Positions 30,401 through 42,691 of a stretch of 64,000 nt of DNA are shown in pieces. This DNA comes from Acridotheres tristis (Eukaryota > Chordata > Aves > Passeriformes > Sturnidae), in assembly GCA_037013685.1 (NCBI GenBank), contig CM072919.1, positions 3,039,616 through 3,103,615 of the forward strand, given 5' to 3'. The translations under genes and the position numbers were made by a program. The notes under the pieces are model-generated. The model was not told the DNA's origin and searched no databases. It saw only the letters and a program-made list of their open reading frames with translations. Every line of letters starts with the position of its first letter. Position 1 is the stretch's first letter.

Positions 30401-33400
30401 ATGCCTGGGTTCCCGCTCTGGCTGGAGCTTGGGATAATCCACCCTGCACTGGGGCTGCTGGAGGCCGGGGCTCACCCCTGAGGAGAGTCCCCTGCTCCCC
30501 ATCCGTCCCACGGGGAGAGTGTGGCCGTGTTTCTTCTGTGGCAATAGTCCTTTGGGAAAGGGCTTCCCTGTCCCCCCACAGCAGCTGGCTTGGAGTCTCA
30601 CTGTGCTACACAGATGGCAGTGGGAGCACCCAGGCACCCTAAACCCCTTCAACAAAGGGCTTCACCTCCTGCCTCTGTTTTCCCTACCTGCCCACATCCA
30701 CTGTGGAGCCTCCAACTTGGGCACCAGTGCCTGATTTTGGAGATTCCAGTGTGGGACACGCTGTCCCACACTGCCACCTGCTCGGGTGCCACAGTGGGAG
30801 GGGGTCTGTCACTCTGGTGCTGTCACAGTGCCCACCACCACCCGCTCCTCTCAGTGCGAGGAAAGTCTGAGGTTTCAGCGGTGCTAGAGCTGCTCAGCAG
30901 TGATGGTTCCTGGGGCTGACAGCCCACAGCTGGCTCCTGTCAACCCCATCTGCGGCTGCTGGACCCCTTCCAGCTCCTCCAGCGGTTCCACGGTGGGGTT
31001 CCCAGGCGTTCAGTGCACCCTGGCGCGGCCCACGAGACCCCTGGGACCCCCACCGCGGTGCTGACGGAGGGCAGAGGTGCAGGACCTCGCATTTCAGGAA
31101 CAGATTTGCAATTAGCCAAATCCCAGCGGGCGGTGGAAGCCCCGGTGACTCATCTGCCGGGGCTTACCGCGATCCCCTTCTAAGACGATCATTTACATAT
31201 GGTGGAATTTAAACCCCCGTCTTGGCTTCCTGGCCTCGCTGCTGCCGCTGCTGCCACCACCGAACCCAGGTCAGGTCCTGAATGAGGGTCTTGGCCCTCC
31301 AGCCCTCAGGGCCTTCATCCTGGGAGGCTTGGGAGTCACACAGGAGGGACAGCCCAAGTTAGGGGCTCACCAGTTGCCCCAAGAGTTTGAGTTGGGTGCT
31401 CTCACATTTTCCCAGCTCAGTGCTGCATAGCTCGTTCTCAGCTGCCCTCCCTGGGATTTGCCTGGTGGCAGGAGCTAGCCTGGTGTCCTTCCTCGGACGA
31501 GCTTTCTCAACAGCGCCTGACTCCACTGGATTAATATTTGTACAAGGTCCGGTGTGATAGCAAGCATGTGTCAAGGGCATGCACCAGCATGCACACGGCA
31601 AGGGCCGGGAGAGCTGCCACGGCCGGGCTGGCTCCCATCCAGCCAGCGGCTTGGCCCGGCCGGGGAAACACCCCCAGCACCCCAGTTCCCCCTCCGTGAC
31701 CCTTCACCAGCCTGTGCCACACGTCCGCATTCAGACACGGAACCAGTTTTGATTCCAGCCAGCCAGAGCCTGGCACGCTGCCGCCCAGCAGCGAACTGCC
31801 ATTGGAAACGCCACGGCAGCAGGAATCGCTTCCTCCTCTGCGGGAAGGGAACAAACAGCAATCCCGGGAGCCGGTGTCAGCCCGGGGCTGCCGGGATCCC
31901 GGGAGCTGCCGGCTGGCCGGGTACGGCGGCCCGTGCCGTGGTGGGGAGGGCAGCCGACAGCGCACGGACAATGGGGGGTCAGGGAGGTTAAACGGTGACT
32001 AATTCGCCCATTCAGCGTCCCCCTCCGCCGCTCGGGGACACCCGCCGTGCTGTGACACCGCCCGCGTACCCCCAGGGTCACCCGCATGACTCCTTCCCCC
32101 AGCCTGTGTGGGGAGGAGATGGGCACTGGGGACCCGGGTGGTCTCGGGGACCCCCAGACCCCTCCGGGCCGATAGCGGGGGATCGGGACTGGGTTTGTCA
32201 CTGAGCCACGGGAGCACCGATGGATCCTTTGCCCACCGGGTCCCCCAGCCCGAGGAGGAGGCACCTGCGGTCGGGCCGTGTCCCCCTGCAGAGGGGACAA
32301 TGCTGGGAACTGGTGTGAACAATGGTGCTGACGGGAAGCTCCCGGGCCCCCTCCCCAGCTGCCCCCGCGGAAGCGGCCCCCCAGCCCAGCCATGCTCCGG
32401 CGGCAGGAATCCCGCCGGGCCGGTCAGTGGAGTCACCGCCAGCCCTGGCCATGTGGGCGAGGCTCCCGCCAGCACATCCCCCACCAGCAAGGTGTCGGGG
32501 AGATTTTGGGGAGGGGGCACACTACGTCCCTGCTCCCAGCAGCCCCTTCCCACGGGGGGCTATGCCCTGGGGGGCTCGCAGGGGATTAGGGATGGGGACA
32601 GCCAGGGGTGACCTGTACCTAAGCCGAGCGCTTTATCTGCGTAGGAATCTGCTCTGGGGCTGGACGCTCCCTTTGCCCTTCACCGGGAGGGATTGGCCCC
32701 AGCAAACCCTTCACCCCACGCCGGGGGGGCCGTGCCTGGAGAGGGGCTGCGGCCTCGGGCACTCCCAGCCCTGAGTCAGCCGTGGCCTTACAGGAAATCA
32801 CGTCCCCAGCACCTCGGAAATGCCGCGGCCCGGGGCCCTCGCCAATCCTTGGCTCTGGTTTTTGCAAATGACTTTCTTTTTCTGAATAAGTGCCCTCTCC
32901 GACCCCACTGCGGGTCCCGACGTGCCAGAGGCCGGGGGGTGTGTATGGGCTGGGAGTGGGACGGGAAACGCGCCATAAATGTGTTTATTCTTCGTTAAAG
33001 AACTCGTTAGTGTGCGCGGGCTCTTCCCCAGCCCGGCGTGGCCCCTCGGCTGTCCGCGGGACAAAGGGATGCATCCCCGGGGGCTGCCAGAGGAAGGAAG
33101 GAAAGAAAAAGAGACAAGTAGCCCCTCAGCCTGTCACCGCCAGTCCTGCTACCTGCCGAGACAGGGTGGGCTCACTCCGCCGCTGCCTGCGTTGTGTTTT
33201 TTCCTTAAATACAAGAATTTGGGGGAGTTTAGCCCCTGGAAGGTGGAGGCTGCCACCAGCCCCCATCCCTGCTGCAGTGGCACTTGGGATAGTCCCCAGT
33301 CCCAGCTCACGTCACGGTGTGCACGTCCCAGACCGGTTTCAGAGAGAAGGAGGAAAACCGAGAGTGTTGCCGCTTCCTGGCGATGGAAAAGAAACTTGAA

Positions 33401-36400
33401 AATTAATCCCCGAGGCCTGAAAACCCGGAACCAAGCGGGGGGGAAGGGGAGGTGTTTTTAACTCGGACTCGGGATGCAGGGACACGGGCTCCTCCATGAC
33501 GCCTCATGGGGCCGACAAGGGAGTCCTGCCGAAGGGGGGATTTGCCTGGCACCAGCATGACCCCCGGCATTCCCAGAGCCTTGTGAAATGGCGCTGCCCC
33601 TCCTGCTTGTAATTGTCCCCCCTTGTCCCAGCTCGGGAGAAGGGAGGTCGGACCCCCGGCACGATCTGCGCCCGTGCCGAGGGCTCTCCCGCATTCCTGG
33701 CATTGCCAAGAGGCCGCCTCCAGCCCGCCCTTTGAAAGCCAGCGGGTTGGGATTTTCCTGTAATCTGGTTTGAAACATTAATCCGGTCATCCACACCAAA
33801 CGCCGGGCCGGCATCCTGCCGGGGCGCTGGGCCGGGGTCAGGGCCACCCGCCCACCGCCTGCCTAATTCCTCCTCCACTTAATTATAGATCTGCTGGCAA
33901 GGGCCATCTGGCTCCGTGTCCTCAGCCGGCCGGGGGCCAGGGCCGAGGGGGCTGCGCTGTGGCCAGGTGGGCCGGACACTGTGGCCAGAGCCAGCCATGC
34001 TGCTGGCATCAAGCATTCACCCTGGGGTGGGTCAGCACTGGGAGCACTGGGTGCGTGGAGTCAGACCCCCTTAGCCTGGGGGACTCTCAGGGAGGTGGGA
34101 GGCATCTCCTCCTCCCCCCAGCCAGGCTGGGGTGGCTGTGCCTCAGTGTCCCCTGGCGCCGCACCCTACCGTGGGGACCCCACGGTAAGAGGATATTCCA
34201 GGGGCAGCTGCGTTATGGATTAAGTCGTTTCCACCTCCCTAATTACGAAACATAAATGTATTGACTCAGCGGCACGGGGCGGCCTTGCCTGTGGCTCCTG
34301 CCCTCCAGTACCTTTGCACCGAGCACTGAGACGCTGCGTGTCCCTGCGAGGAACTGGCTTTGAGCTGAGCAGAAACCAGGGCTGAGAGCAGGAGGCAGGG
34401 CACGGGCACGAGCACGAGCACGGGGCAGGGATCAGCACCAAGCAGGCACACGACTCAACACCTGCTGATTTTGGTGCAGCAGTGCCAGTAGCTGCCAGCC
34501 TGTGCCAAGCTCAGCTGCGCACTGGGTTTTGCAAGCTGCCGAAACCAGAACGTTTCTGTTCCTCAATTTGCATTCTGAGCCCTGCTGTCCCAGCTGTCCT
34601 GTGCTGCCGTTGGGGCTCACGGGGCGCTGGCTGCTTTGCCGTTGGCTGCGGATGGCGTCAAAGCAAGGAAATCCTGTGAGGGGCTGCTGGGAGTCACTCA
34701 TCTCTGTCCCCTTCCGTGTCCTGCCTGTGCTCGGGGGCGAGGGGGAACAGGGGTGGTAGGGGAGGAAAAGGGCGGCTTGGCAAATGCCACTCTGTCACAC
34801 ACCACAGTGCACATCGGGCACGTCCCGGTCATGGCTGGGCATGTCCTCGCACCACCGTGCTGCTGGATGAACGCCTTGGGCAGGTGCCCATCACTGGCAG
34901 TTGATTCTGCTGGCAGTGGCAGAGCTAAACCAGGGTTTGGGGGGTCCCAAGGGGAGCCTGTTTCTCTGCTTGGCACTGCAGTGGTCAGTCAGCAGCTGCC
35001 AAGTGCAGTGAAGCTGTTGAAGTCTCGTCAGTAACCGTCAGCAGCAGCTTGTGCAACATCCTTTGCCCAGCAGCCGTGGCGGGTGTGCTGGCAAGGCACA
35101 AGGTCACTGGGCAAGAACAGGGATCTTTCTGCCCACCATCCCTGGGGACCCACATGGCTTCATCTCAGTTGGGCAGAGGTGAGAGTGGCTGCAGCCAGCT
35201 GAGCTTGGCATGGGACCACCAGGGCTGGTGGAAGGCCGGCACACGGAGCAGCTGCCCGCAGCAGCCACTAATCCCCCTGTCCTGGCCGGCCACGCTCTCC
35301 TCAGCTGACGGTTAATTTTCTTTCATCCTCTTAAACGCGTCCATTCCCCTCGGGACTGAGGCCAGGGGGGCGGATCATGACCCCAAGGGTCTTGGCAGTG
35401 GATGAACCAGCGTGTTTGGCACTTCCCCAAGATGGCTCCGCACCCTGCAGGATTGGGTGCCGGGGAAGCCCTTTTTTGTGTGTGGCTTTCGGAGCTCAAG
35501 GAAACGGGGGAGGCTGGATTGGCGCCGGCCCAACATCCCTCAGCTGGCACAAGTAGCCCGGTGCAGCTCAGCCCCAAAAATGACAGCGGTGCTGCTGTGC
35601 CATGGCTCATTCTCCCCACACTGCTCCCACACCAGACCCCTTACTGAGGTGCTGGGAGGGTCTCTGCCAGTGGTGTTGGTGGCTCCTGCCCTTGCCCTGC
35701 GGGTGTGCAAGGGGCTGGTCGAGCCTGCCGAGTTTCCCAGGGGAACTGGAGGGGGGGGCGGGTTTATGGCCCCGCTTATCATGCGGCCCCATTGATCCCT
35801 TTGATCGGCGCCGGCGGTCGAGTCCAGCCCTGCGGGATCCGGATCCTCCCTGCAGGGCTGCAGAAGGAGGGGGCTCAAGCCCCTTGCTTACAGCCAGGAC
35901 GGTGCCCACCCATCCACCTGCCCACGGTCCTGATTGCCACAGGGCACAGCCATGGAGGGAGTGGGCACATCGGCGACCCAGTGACCGGCAGCAGTGGCCC
36001 TGCAGTGCGTGCCTGGCGTATTATGGGGGGGTATTTATAGGCCCCTCCCGGCCCCACTGGCAGTTGTTCAGAGTTGTCATTGAGAAAAGCGGAGCTGTGG
36101 CAGCCACCCCTGCTGGTGTCTGGGCAACGCCTGCCCTCACAGCCTCTGCTCCAACACCCCTCTCGGGATGGGGGGGCATTATCCCCCAGCCTCCAGGCAG
36201 GAACAGCACTGGGCTACGGGAGAGGCCGCATGGCGTGGCGTGGTGTGTGCCTCCGGCGTGCCGGGTGCTCCAACCGGCCCATCCTGCGCCATAAATCAGG
36301 CAGGAATGTGCCGGGCTGGCGGGGTGGGGGGTCCCGGTTGAAGATGCCCCAAGCAGAGCTGGTGATTGAGGTGCAGCATGTCAGAGCCTGGCCCAGCTCT

Positions 36401-39400
36401 GCCTTCCCCAGTGCAGGACACATCCCTGCAGGGCCATGGCACACAAGCTCATGTCAAGGTACATGAGGCACTGACTCCCGGCCATGGCTCTCTGTGGCAC
36501 CCCGAGCATGGAGGGACCATGCTGAAACATTGCTGTGCTGAGCCGGCAGTGGATGCTAAAAATCACCGGGATCAGCGTTCCCGGAGGAGCTGGGGCCGAG
36601 CACGGTGTTGGGCAGCCAGGGAGCCACTCCGGCCGTGATCCCAGCACCAGCATCCCAGAGCTGAGCTCTGAGCAGGGCAGGCAGGGAATGGCACAGTGGG
36701 GCACAGGCAAAGGTCAGCCCAAGCTGCAGGAACCCCCTGGACCCATGCAGGGACCCCCAAACCATTTGGTGTCCTTTGAGCCACATGGCTGCTGCAGTAG
36801 AAGCTGGGGGTCACAGGTGGGGGGATACATGGGGTAAGGTGGTTTTTGAGCATCTCTCTCTTCTTACACAGTTGTACGAGCTGGATGGTGACCCCAGGAG
36901 GAAGGAGTTCCTGGACGACCTCTTCAGCTTCATGCAGAAGCGAGGTGAGTCCCCCAGCTGCACACCCACCCTGTGCCCCCACGCCCACTCTGTGCCCACC
37001 TTGCTCCACCACACTCACCTTGCGCCCCCAACATCCCCCCCCAAGGCCGGGGGCTCATTTCCTTGCCTCTCATTAGTGCCCCGAGGTCACGGCTCCGGCT
37101 GAGCTGCTGGTTAATCTTTAACCCCTCCGCACAGCAGGGTCAAACCTGCTGGGCTGGATCCAGTGCCTGCGGCCCCCCCCTCGCCCCCATCCCTTCACCC
37201 ATCACACCCAGACCTGCAGCCCCTCCCCACACAACACCCCTGGCTCTGTGCCCCCCGTGCCTGTTCCCTGGGTTATTGCAGGGGGCAAAGCCCCTCGCTG
37301 TGCCCTCTCTCTGCCCAGGGAGAGGCCATGGCGGGGAACCAGGGGTGGGGAGGACTGAAATCCAAGCTCGAGGGTCTGGTTCCTGCGTGGAAAACAGCGC
37401 TGGAAGTGCTGACACAGGGCTGGCTCCGGCCCTTTGTCAGACAGCACTGGGAAGGCACGTGTGCCTGTGCAGGGGGGCTGAAGCTGCTGGCTGGGTCCCC
37501 CTGGCTCTGTCCCGTCCCCTGGCTGTGTCCCCTGGGGTCTTACCTTGGCTATGCTCCCTGGGGTCCCCCCACCTGTATCCCCTGAGGTCAGCCCACCTGC
37601 ATCCATTGAGGCCCCCAGAGCCCCCTCACTGCAAGGCTGGCAGGGGAGGGACCCCAGTGAGGGAGCAGGTGCTGCCAGCCCCCTCCTCATGCTGGAGGGA
37701 TGAGCCCCCCAGCTCACAGGAGACCCTCAAGCCGGATTGTGCCACCCCCGTTATAAATAACTCGCGTTACCGGGTTCTGGCTCAGCCCGAGGAACCGGCT
37801 CAGCCACGAGCTGTGGCACAGCTGGGGCTGTGGCTGGAAACTGCGAGTTTCTGTTTCCTTTGTTGGGGCTGATCTCAGAGGGAGGGCCCGGGTGGGGGGG
37901 AAGAAGGGGACGGTGGAAGGGGAGGGAGGAGCAGGAGCCCCCCCAGCCCCTCCACTGCCCCCACAGGGGTCTCGGCAGCTGCACCCCCCCTTCGGGTAAG
38001 AAAGCAGCACCCCAGACCCACTCTCTCCTCCTGCCGCTCCCCAGGGACCCCCGTGAACCGGATCCCCATCATGGCCAAGCAGGTGCTGGACCTGTACATG
38101 CTGTACACGCTGGTGACCGAGAAGGGGGGTTTGGTGGAGGTCATCAACAAGAAGCTGTGGCGGGAGATCACCAAGGGGCTGAGCCTGCCCACCTCCATCA
38201 CCAGCGCGGCCTTCACCCTGCGCACCCAGTGAGCGGGGGCTCAGAGGGGCGGGGAGAGGGGCGAGTCCTCGGGGGTCCCTCTGCCCTGTGCAGGGGACAG
38301 GGGCTCAGCACAGCCCTGAGTGGGAGCAGTGGGGAGGGAGCAATGGGGTGGCACATGGGAAGGGGTGCCTAGCCACTGCATCACCCTCACCATCCCCGCC
38401 CGTGTCCACAGGTACATGAAGTACCTGTACCCCTACGAGTGTGAGAAGCGTGGGCTGAGCAACCCCAACGAGCTGCAGGCAGCCATCGACAGCAACCGGC
38501 GGGAGGGCCGGCGGCAGGGCTTTGGTGGCTCCCTCTTTGCCTATTCACCCGGCGGCACCCATGGCCTCCTCTCCTCACCCAAGCTGCCAGTGTCAACGCT
38601 GGGGCTGGCATCTGCCACCAACGGCGGGGCCATCACGCCAGGCCAGAAGATCAAGAAAGGTAATGACTGTTTGAGGTCTGCCTGCTCCAGGGTTCGGCTG
38701 CCGTGGGGTGTGGTTTCAAGATGAGCCCTCTCCTGGCCCCGGGAATAACGGGAAGAGCTGGGGGAAGTGCACAGGGGGGTGATGCTCCTCTCCCTTGCTT
38801 GGGCTCCAGGGCTCAGCCTAGGGACCCTGATTCCAATCACCCATCTCTGACCCTTGGAGGGACAGCAAGGCATCAAACTGTTGTGCCAGGGCCGGGGACA
38901 CCCTGGGGTGGTGGCACCCACCTACCCCTGTGCCCCCATCCCTGACACCTGCTCCCCCGGCAGAGGAGGACTCTCCCATCCCCATCTCCATGCCCAGCCG
39001 GCTCCCGGTCTCACTGGCCGGGCACCCCGTGGTGGCCGCGCAGGCGGCGGCGGTGCAGGTGGCAGCAGCCGCCCAGGCCGCGGCACTGGAGCAGCTGCGG
39101 GAGAAACTGGAGTCGGGAGAGCCCCCGGAGAAGAAGCTGGCACTGGTGACAGACGAGCAGCAGCGGCTGATGCAGCGGGCACTGCAGCAGAACCTCCTGG
39201 CCATGACGGCCCAGCTGCCCATGAGCATCCGCATCAACAGCCAGGGCACACGCTCGCCAGGTCAGTGCCGGCCCCGGCCGCCCGCCCCGGCCGAGCTCCC
39301 GGCCCCGGCGGGCTCGGTAACGCGGCTCTCCTCAGCAGAGAACCGCCCGGACGCCGCTGCCACCAGCAGCAACGGCACCAACAGCATCAGCATGTCCGTG

Positions 39401-39741
39401 GAGATCAACGGGATCGTCTACACAGGTGAGAGGCACAGCCGTGGATGGGAGCTGTGCTGGGCCACACTCCCGCTGCCCTCCACCCCATCTTCCATGGCAT
39501 GGCCGCAGCACAGCTCAGCTTTGCTCTCTCCCCAGGTGTGCTGTTTGCCCAGACGCCTGGCCCTTCCTCCTCCTCTTCCTCCTCCTCCTCCTCTGCCTAC
39601 AGCAAAGGCAACGGCAGCAGCAGCCGGAGCAGCGGCAGCAGCGGGGTGGGGAGCAGCGGTGGCAGCGCTGGGAACGTGCCCCCCGCCCCGGCCAGCCTGG
39701 CTGTGCCCCCCAGCTCTACCTCCAACAGCGCTTCGCCTTAA
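24457..39741 (+). CDS. ARID3A: AT-rich interactive domain 3A (Bright/DRIL1) transcription factor
   Basis: Nuclear DNA-binding protein that recognises AT-rich sites; the mammalian orthologue acts in B cells, haematopoiesis and early development. Coding exons: 24457-24863, 25423-25735, 36872-36944, 38045-38228, 38412-38659, 38964-39260, 39336-39425, 39536-39741. Phases join to give 605 residues (human 593). The N-terminus has a glutamine-rich coil and acidic runs (glutamate stretches in both of the first two coding exons). The ARID domain covers roughly residues 235-345 (WTYEEQFKQ to CEKRGLS). The REKLES region used for oligomerisation is near 453-460. The C-terminus is rich in Ser and Gly. Intron 3 is 11.1 kb, while the intron before 39336 is only 75 bases and in frame. 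The acceptor at 39333-39338 is a CAGCAG tandem, allowing a one-residue variant. Exon 2 starts at 23960 and carries about 500 untranslated bases. Confidence 0.94.
28461..28518. repeat. Perfect 29-base tandem duplication
   Basis: Two identical adjacent 29-base copies, 28461-28489 and 28490-28518, in ARID3A intron 3. Perfect identity suggests a recent duplication or an assembly artefact. Confidence 0.9.
31137..31165. promoter_or_regulatory. Inverted repeat flanking an AP-1 consensus
   Basis: Nine-base perfect arms AAGCCCCGG (31137-31145) and CCGGGGCTT (31157-31165) surround TGACTCATCTG, which contains TGACTCA (AP-1) and an E-box-like half. Seen directly; a regulatory role is a guess. Confidence 0.4.
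37480..37620. repeat. Degenerate GTCCCCTGG-type repeat in ARID3A intron 4
   Basis: Several loosely repeated units of about 20-25 bases built around GTCCCCTGG and ending in CACCTG motifs. Low-complexity intronic sequence. Confidence 0.4.
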
Positions 39742-39784
39742 CGCCCCGGAGCCGCGGGCCCCTCGTGGCACCGGCGGCCGTGGG

Positions 39785-40015
39785 GGAACGGGGTCACACC
39801 GGGGCTCACCGGGGTCTTGTGGGGTCTCGCCCGAGGTCTTGCCAGGGTCTCTCTGCGGTCCCAGAGGATTTCACCGGGATCTCACCAGGGTTTCATTGAG
39901 ATCTCGCCTGGGGTCTCACCGAGGGTCTCGCCCGAGGTCTCTCTGGGGTCTCATCTCACCCGAGGTCTTGCCAGGGCTTCTCCGGGGTCTCATCAGGGTC
40001 TCGATGGACTCTGCC
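39785..40015. repeat. GGGTCTCACC minisatellite in ARID3A 3' UTR
   Basis: Starting about 45 bases after the ARID3A stop codon, some 15 or more imperfect copies of a 12-13 base unit (GGGGTCTCACCC and GAGGTCTTGCCA variants) run in tandem. The array should be transcribed as part of the 3' UTR. Confidence 0.75.
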
Positions 40016-41891
40016 CTTGCTCTCGTGTTGTTGGATTTTCCTTTTCCAGGCAGAAAAGCTTTAGCCCGGGGGGTTTTGCCGGAGCCGCCGGCTGTCCGGC
40101 TGCGCCGCTCCGGGACCGTTTACCTCACTCACATCACACTTTGCACTGTACATTTATTATTATTATTATTATAATTATTATTATTTTTTAACTCGTGTTA
40201 CCTCCAGACAGACGCACGGACGCCTGCTGACGCGAGCTCTAGCGAAACCCCCCGGAATTCTAAAGGAAAAAAAAAAAAAACAAACCAAAAATCCTAAAAA
40301 AAATTGGAAATAGGGAGATATTTTATTCATTTCCATCCTTTTCCCTCCTTTGTTTTGGGAACTCCACTCTCTGCAGGATTTTAAGAGGTTGGTTTTGATT
40401 GTTTTGTTGTAAATAGCTTCTATTTTATTCTCTAAAAAAAAAGAAAAAAAAGAATCAAACTTTTAACATGCAAATGATATATATTAGTCTTCATCAGGGA
40501 AAATGGGAGCTTGGAAAAAAGTCGGAATCTCCTTTCTCCTCTCCTTATCGGTGGTTGGGTCCAGCTCTGCTCCTTCCCCCACCGACAAATCCTAATTTTT
40601 ATTCCTCCCCCTGCATAAAACTACTGTTTAAAGCCAGTTTGGGCTTATTTCCTCCAAAAACAAGCAGGATCCAGAGGATGGGGATGCTCGGAGCTGCAGG
40701 ACGCTCCAGAGCTCACGGAGAAGCCGAAGGACCTGAGGATTTATTTTAAGCCTCATATTCTACTTTTTTTTTTTTTTTTTTTTACTATTTCCCCCCCTTA
40801 CACACACCCCCCAAAAAAAAAAAAAAATTCACCCACATCTGCGTGAGACACAATCCAACCTGATACCGAAACCCCCTCACCCCCCTCGGTATCTCCGTTC
40901 TCAGGTTCCCACCTGGAGCACAGGGTTTTTCCCCCTTCCCCAGGTGCCCCCGGAGGGGGGGGGTCCAGGCTGGTGGGACCTTCCCCCCCCCCCACCTTTA
41001 TTTTTAATTTCACTCGGGGAAGTGGAGATCTCAGGTGATTTGGGGTTTTTTTTCCAGCTGATTTTTTTGTTGTTTTCAGCCAGGTTTTTTTTTTTTTCCG
41101 TGCTGGAATCCCCTTGGTGGCTCCGTGGGGGGGTCTTGGTGGCTCCATGGACCCTTTTTGGGGGGGGGGGGGGGGACCTGGGAGGGTCTGTCCAGCTCCT
41201 CCTGCTTTTGGGGTCCAGCCCAGCTCTCCTTAAGGAGAAAATCCAAGGGGGAATTTTCATGCCCAGGGCAGGCTTAGATTTTCTTTGTGATTTTTTGCAT
41301 TGTACAGTCATTATTTTGGGTTGTTTTGGGTTTTTTTCAATTATTTTCCCTCCCCTCCTTTCCCTGCCCCCCCCCCTTTATTTTTGTTTTTGAGAGCGGG
41401 TGACTTTCCACTTTATTTTTCTTTTTTGCATATCGATTTAAAAATAATAAGAGCCTAAATCAGTTTTTTTTTGGGGGGGGGGGTTGGAAAGAAAATGAAA
41501 CTAAAAGAGCGGCCCCAGCTGCAGCCGCCCCCCTCCCCCCAGCGTTGCATATCTTAACTCAGGTAAAAAAGGAAAATGAGAAAAGAAAAAAAACCACAAA
41601 AGACAAAAAAAAAGAAAAAAAAGGAATAAAAAAATAAACCACATTCTACCTCTGAGCGCGGTGGCCTCGGGTGCACCCGGGGCCCCGGTGAAAGATTTCA
41701 GTTTTGCAAAACATTCAGGTATTGAGACTTTTTGATTATTATTAAAAAAAAAAATTTAAAAAATTAAAAAAAAAAAGAGAAAATAAACTTAAAAACACTG
41801 AAAGTTTACATTTTATAATAACATTATTATACAGATTGTATTTAAACGTCAGAATATTTAAGACAATTGTAACCCTGTAAAGTGAAGAAGT

Positions 41892-41897
41892 ATTAAA
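41892..41897 (+). terminator. ARID3A: Candidate distal ARID3A polyadenylation signal (ATTAAA)
   Basis: ATTAAA followed by an A run and a GTTGCGTTGTGTGGGGTTT-type G/T-rich element, the arrangement expected of a cleavage site. The AATAAA pair at 41625-41638 is an alternative. Confidence 0.5.
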
Positions 41898-41934
41898 AAA
41901 AAAAAAAAAAAGTTGCGTTGTGTGGGGTTTCTGG

Positions 41935-42495
41935 CCTGGGGGGGGCCCAGGGGCGCCCACAGGGCTGTGGGGCGTCCATAGAATTTCCTTATGGATTTGG
42001 GGTATCCCTGTGGGACTGTGGGGTGTCAGTGGATTTATGAGGTGATGATAGGATGATTATGGGATGTGCATGGGCTGTGGGGTGTCCAAGGGCACCTTCA
42101 CAGCTCTGGGGTGCTCATGGGGTTCCCCACGAAGCTATGGGGTGCCTGTAGGATTGTGGGCTGTCAATGGGAACCCTATTGGACTGTAGGATGTCCATAG
42201 GTTTTGTGGGGTGCTCATGGGGTTCTCACGAAGCTATAGGGAGCCTATAGAATTTTGGGGTGTTCCTGGGGTCCCTGTGGGGCTGTGGGGGTCTATGGGG
42301 TATCCACAGAATGCCCACCGGACTGGGAGATATCCAGAACACCCTTCGGTTTGTGGGGTGCCCATGGGGTTCCCACAAAGCTCTGTGTGTCCACACGAAG
42401 CTCTGGGATGTCCACAGGGTCCCTATAGGGCCGTGAGGGGTCCATAGGGTTATGGGGTACCCACAAGGACGTGGGGTGTCCGTAGGGTCCCCCAT
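41935..42495. repeat. Minisatellite between ARID3A and WDR18
   Basis: About 560 bases of imperfect tandem units of roughly 20-30 bases, with the recurring core GTGGGGTGTCCATAGGGTTCC and a longer period around GAAGCTATGGGG. No coding function is implied by the repetitive open frames on either strand. Confidence 0.8.
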
Positions 42496-42609
42496 CTGCA
42501 CACGCAGTGTCCTGGGTCACCCATCCAGCGCCGACCGGGGCGGGCCCTGCTGAGCTTCCTGCCGCGTGCGCAAGTCCCGCCCCGCACGTCCGCGGTGGCG
42601 CCGCTGCTG

Positions 42610-42691
42610 ATTGGTCGGCGCCGGGGGGGAGGCGGCGCTCTGGGCCGCGGCCGCGCTCTCTGTGGCCCTGGCGGACCGCGAAGATGGCGGC
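42610..42691 (+). promoter_or_regulatory. WDR18: WDR18 promoter: inverted CCAAT box and YY1 site
   Basis: ATTGG (CCAAT inverted) at 42610-42614 lies 70 bases before the start codon. AAGATGGCGGCG at 42681-42692 is a textbook YY1 element that also contains the initiator ATG, as is common in housekeeping genes with very short 5' UTRs. Surrounding DNA is CpG-rich. Confidence 0.65.

Larger units (their letters stand above)
25736..36871. other. ARID3A intron 3 (11.1 kb), no second gene seen
   Basis: Long GC-rich intron whose many open frames are shadow frames without homology or consistent splice borders. Contents noted: a perfect 29-base tandem duplication at 28461-28518, an A run near 30093-30110, an inverted repeat around an AP-1 site at 31137-31165, and scattered GATA-type (AGATAA) motifs such as near 29327 and 29406. 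It is a plausible home for enhancers, but no element can be proven from one sequence. Confidence 0.5.
39742..41910 (+). other. ARID3A: ARID3A 3' UTR
   Basis: After the stop codon the sequence passes through a minisatellite and an ATT trinucleotide run (about 40150-40190). It then becomes AT-rich with many A and T homopolymers and no coding potential. AATAAA occurs at 41625-41630 and 41633-41638, and ATTAAA at 41892-41897 just before an A run, so the transcript probably ends at one or more sites between 41.65 and 41.92 kb. Confidence 0.65.

Noticed and set aside
42211..42501. Small proteins encoded by the open frames in the 42.2-42.5 kb repeat
   Set aside because: Both strands give repetitive peptides that simply follow the minisatellite period.
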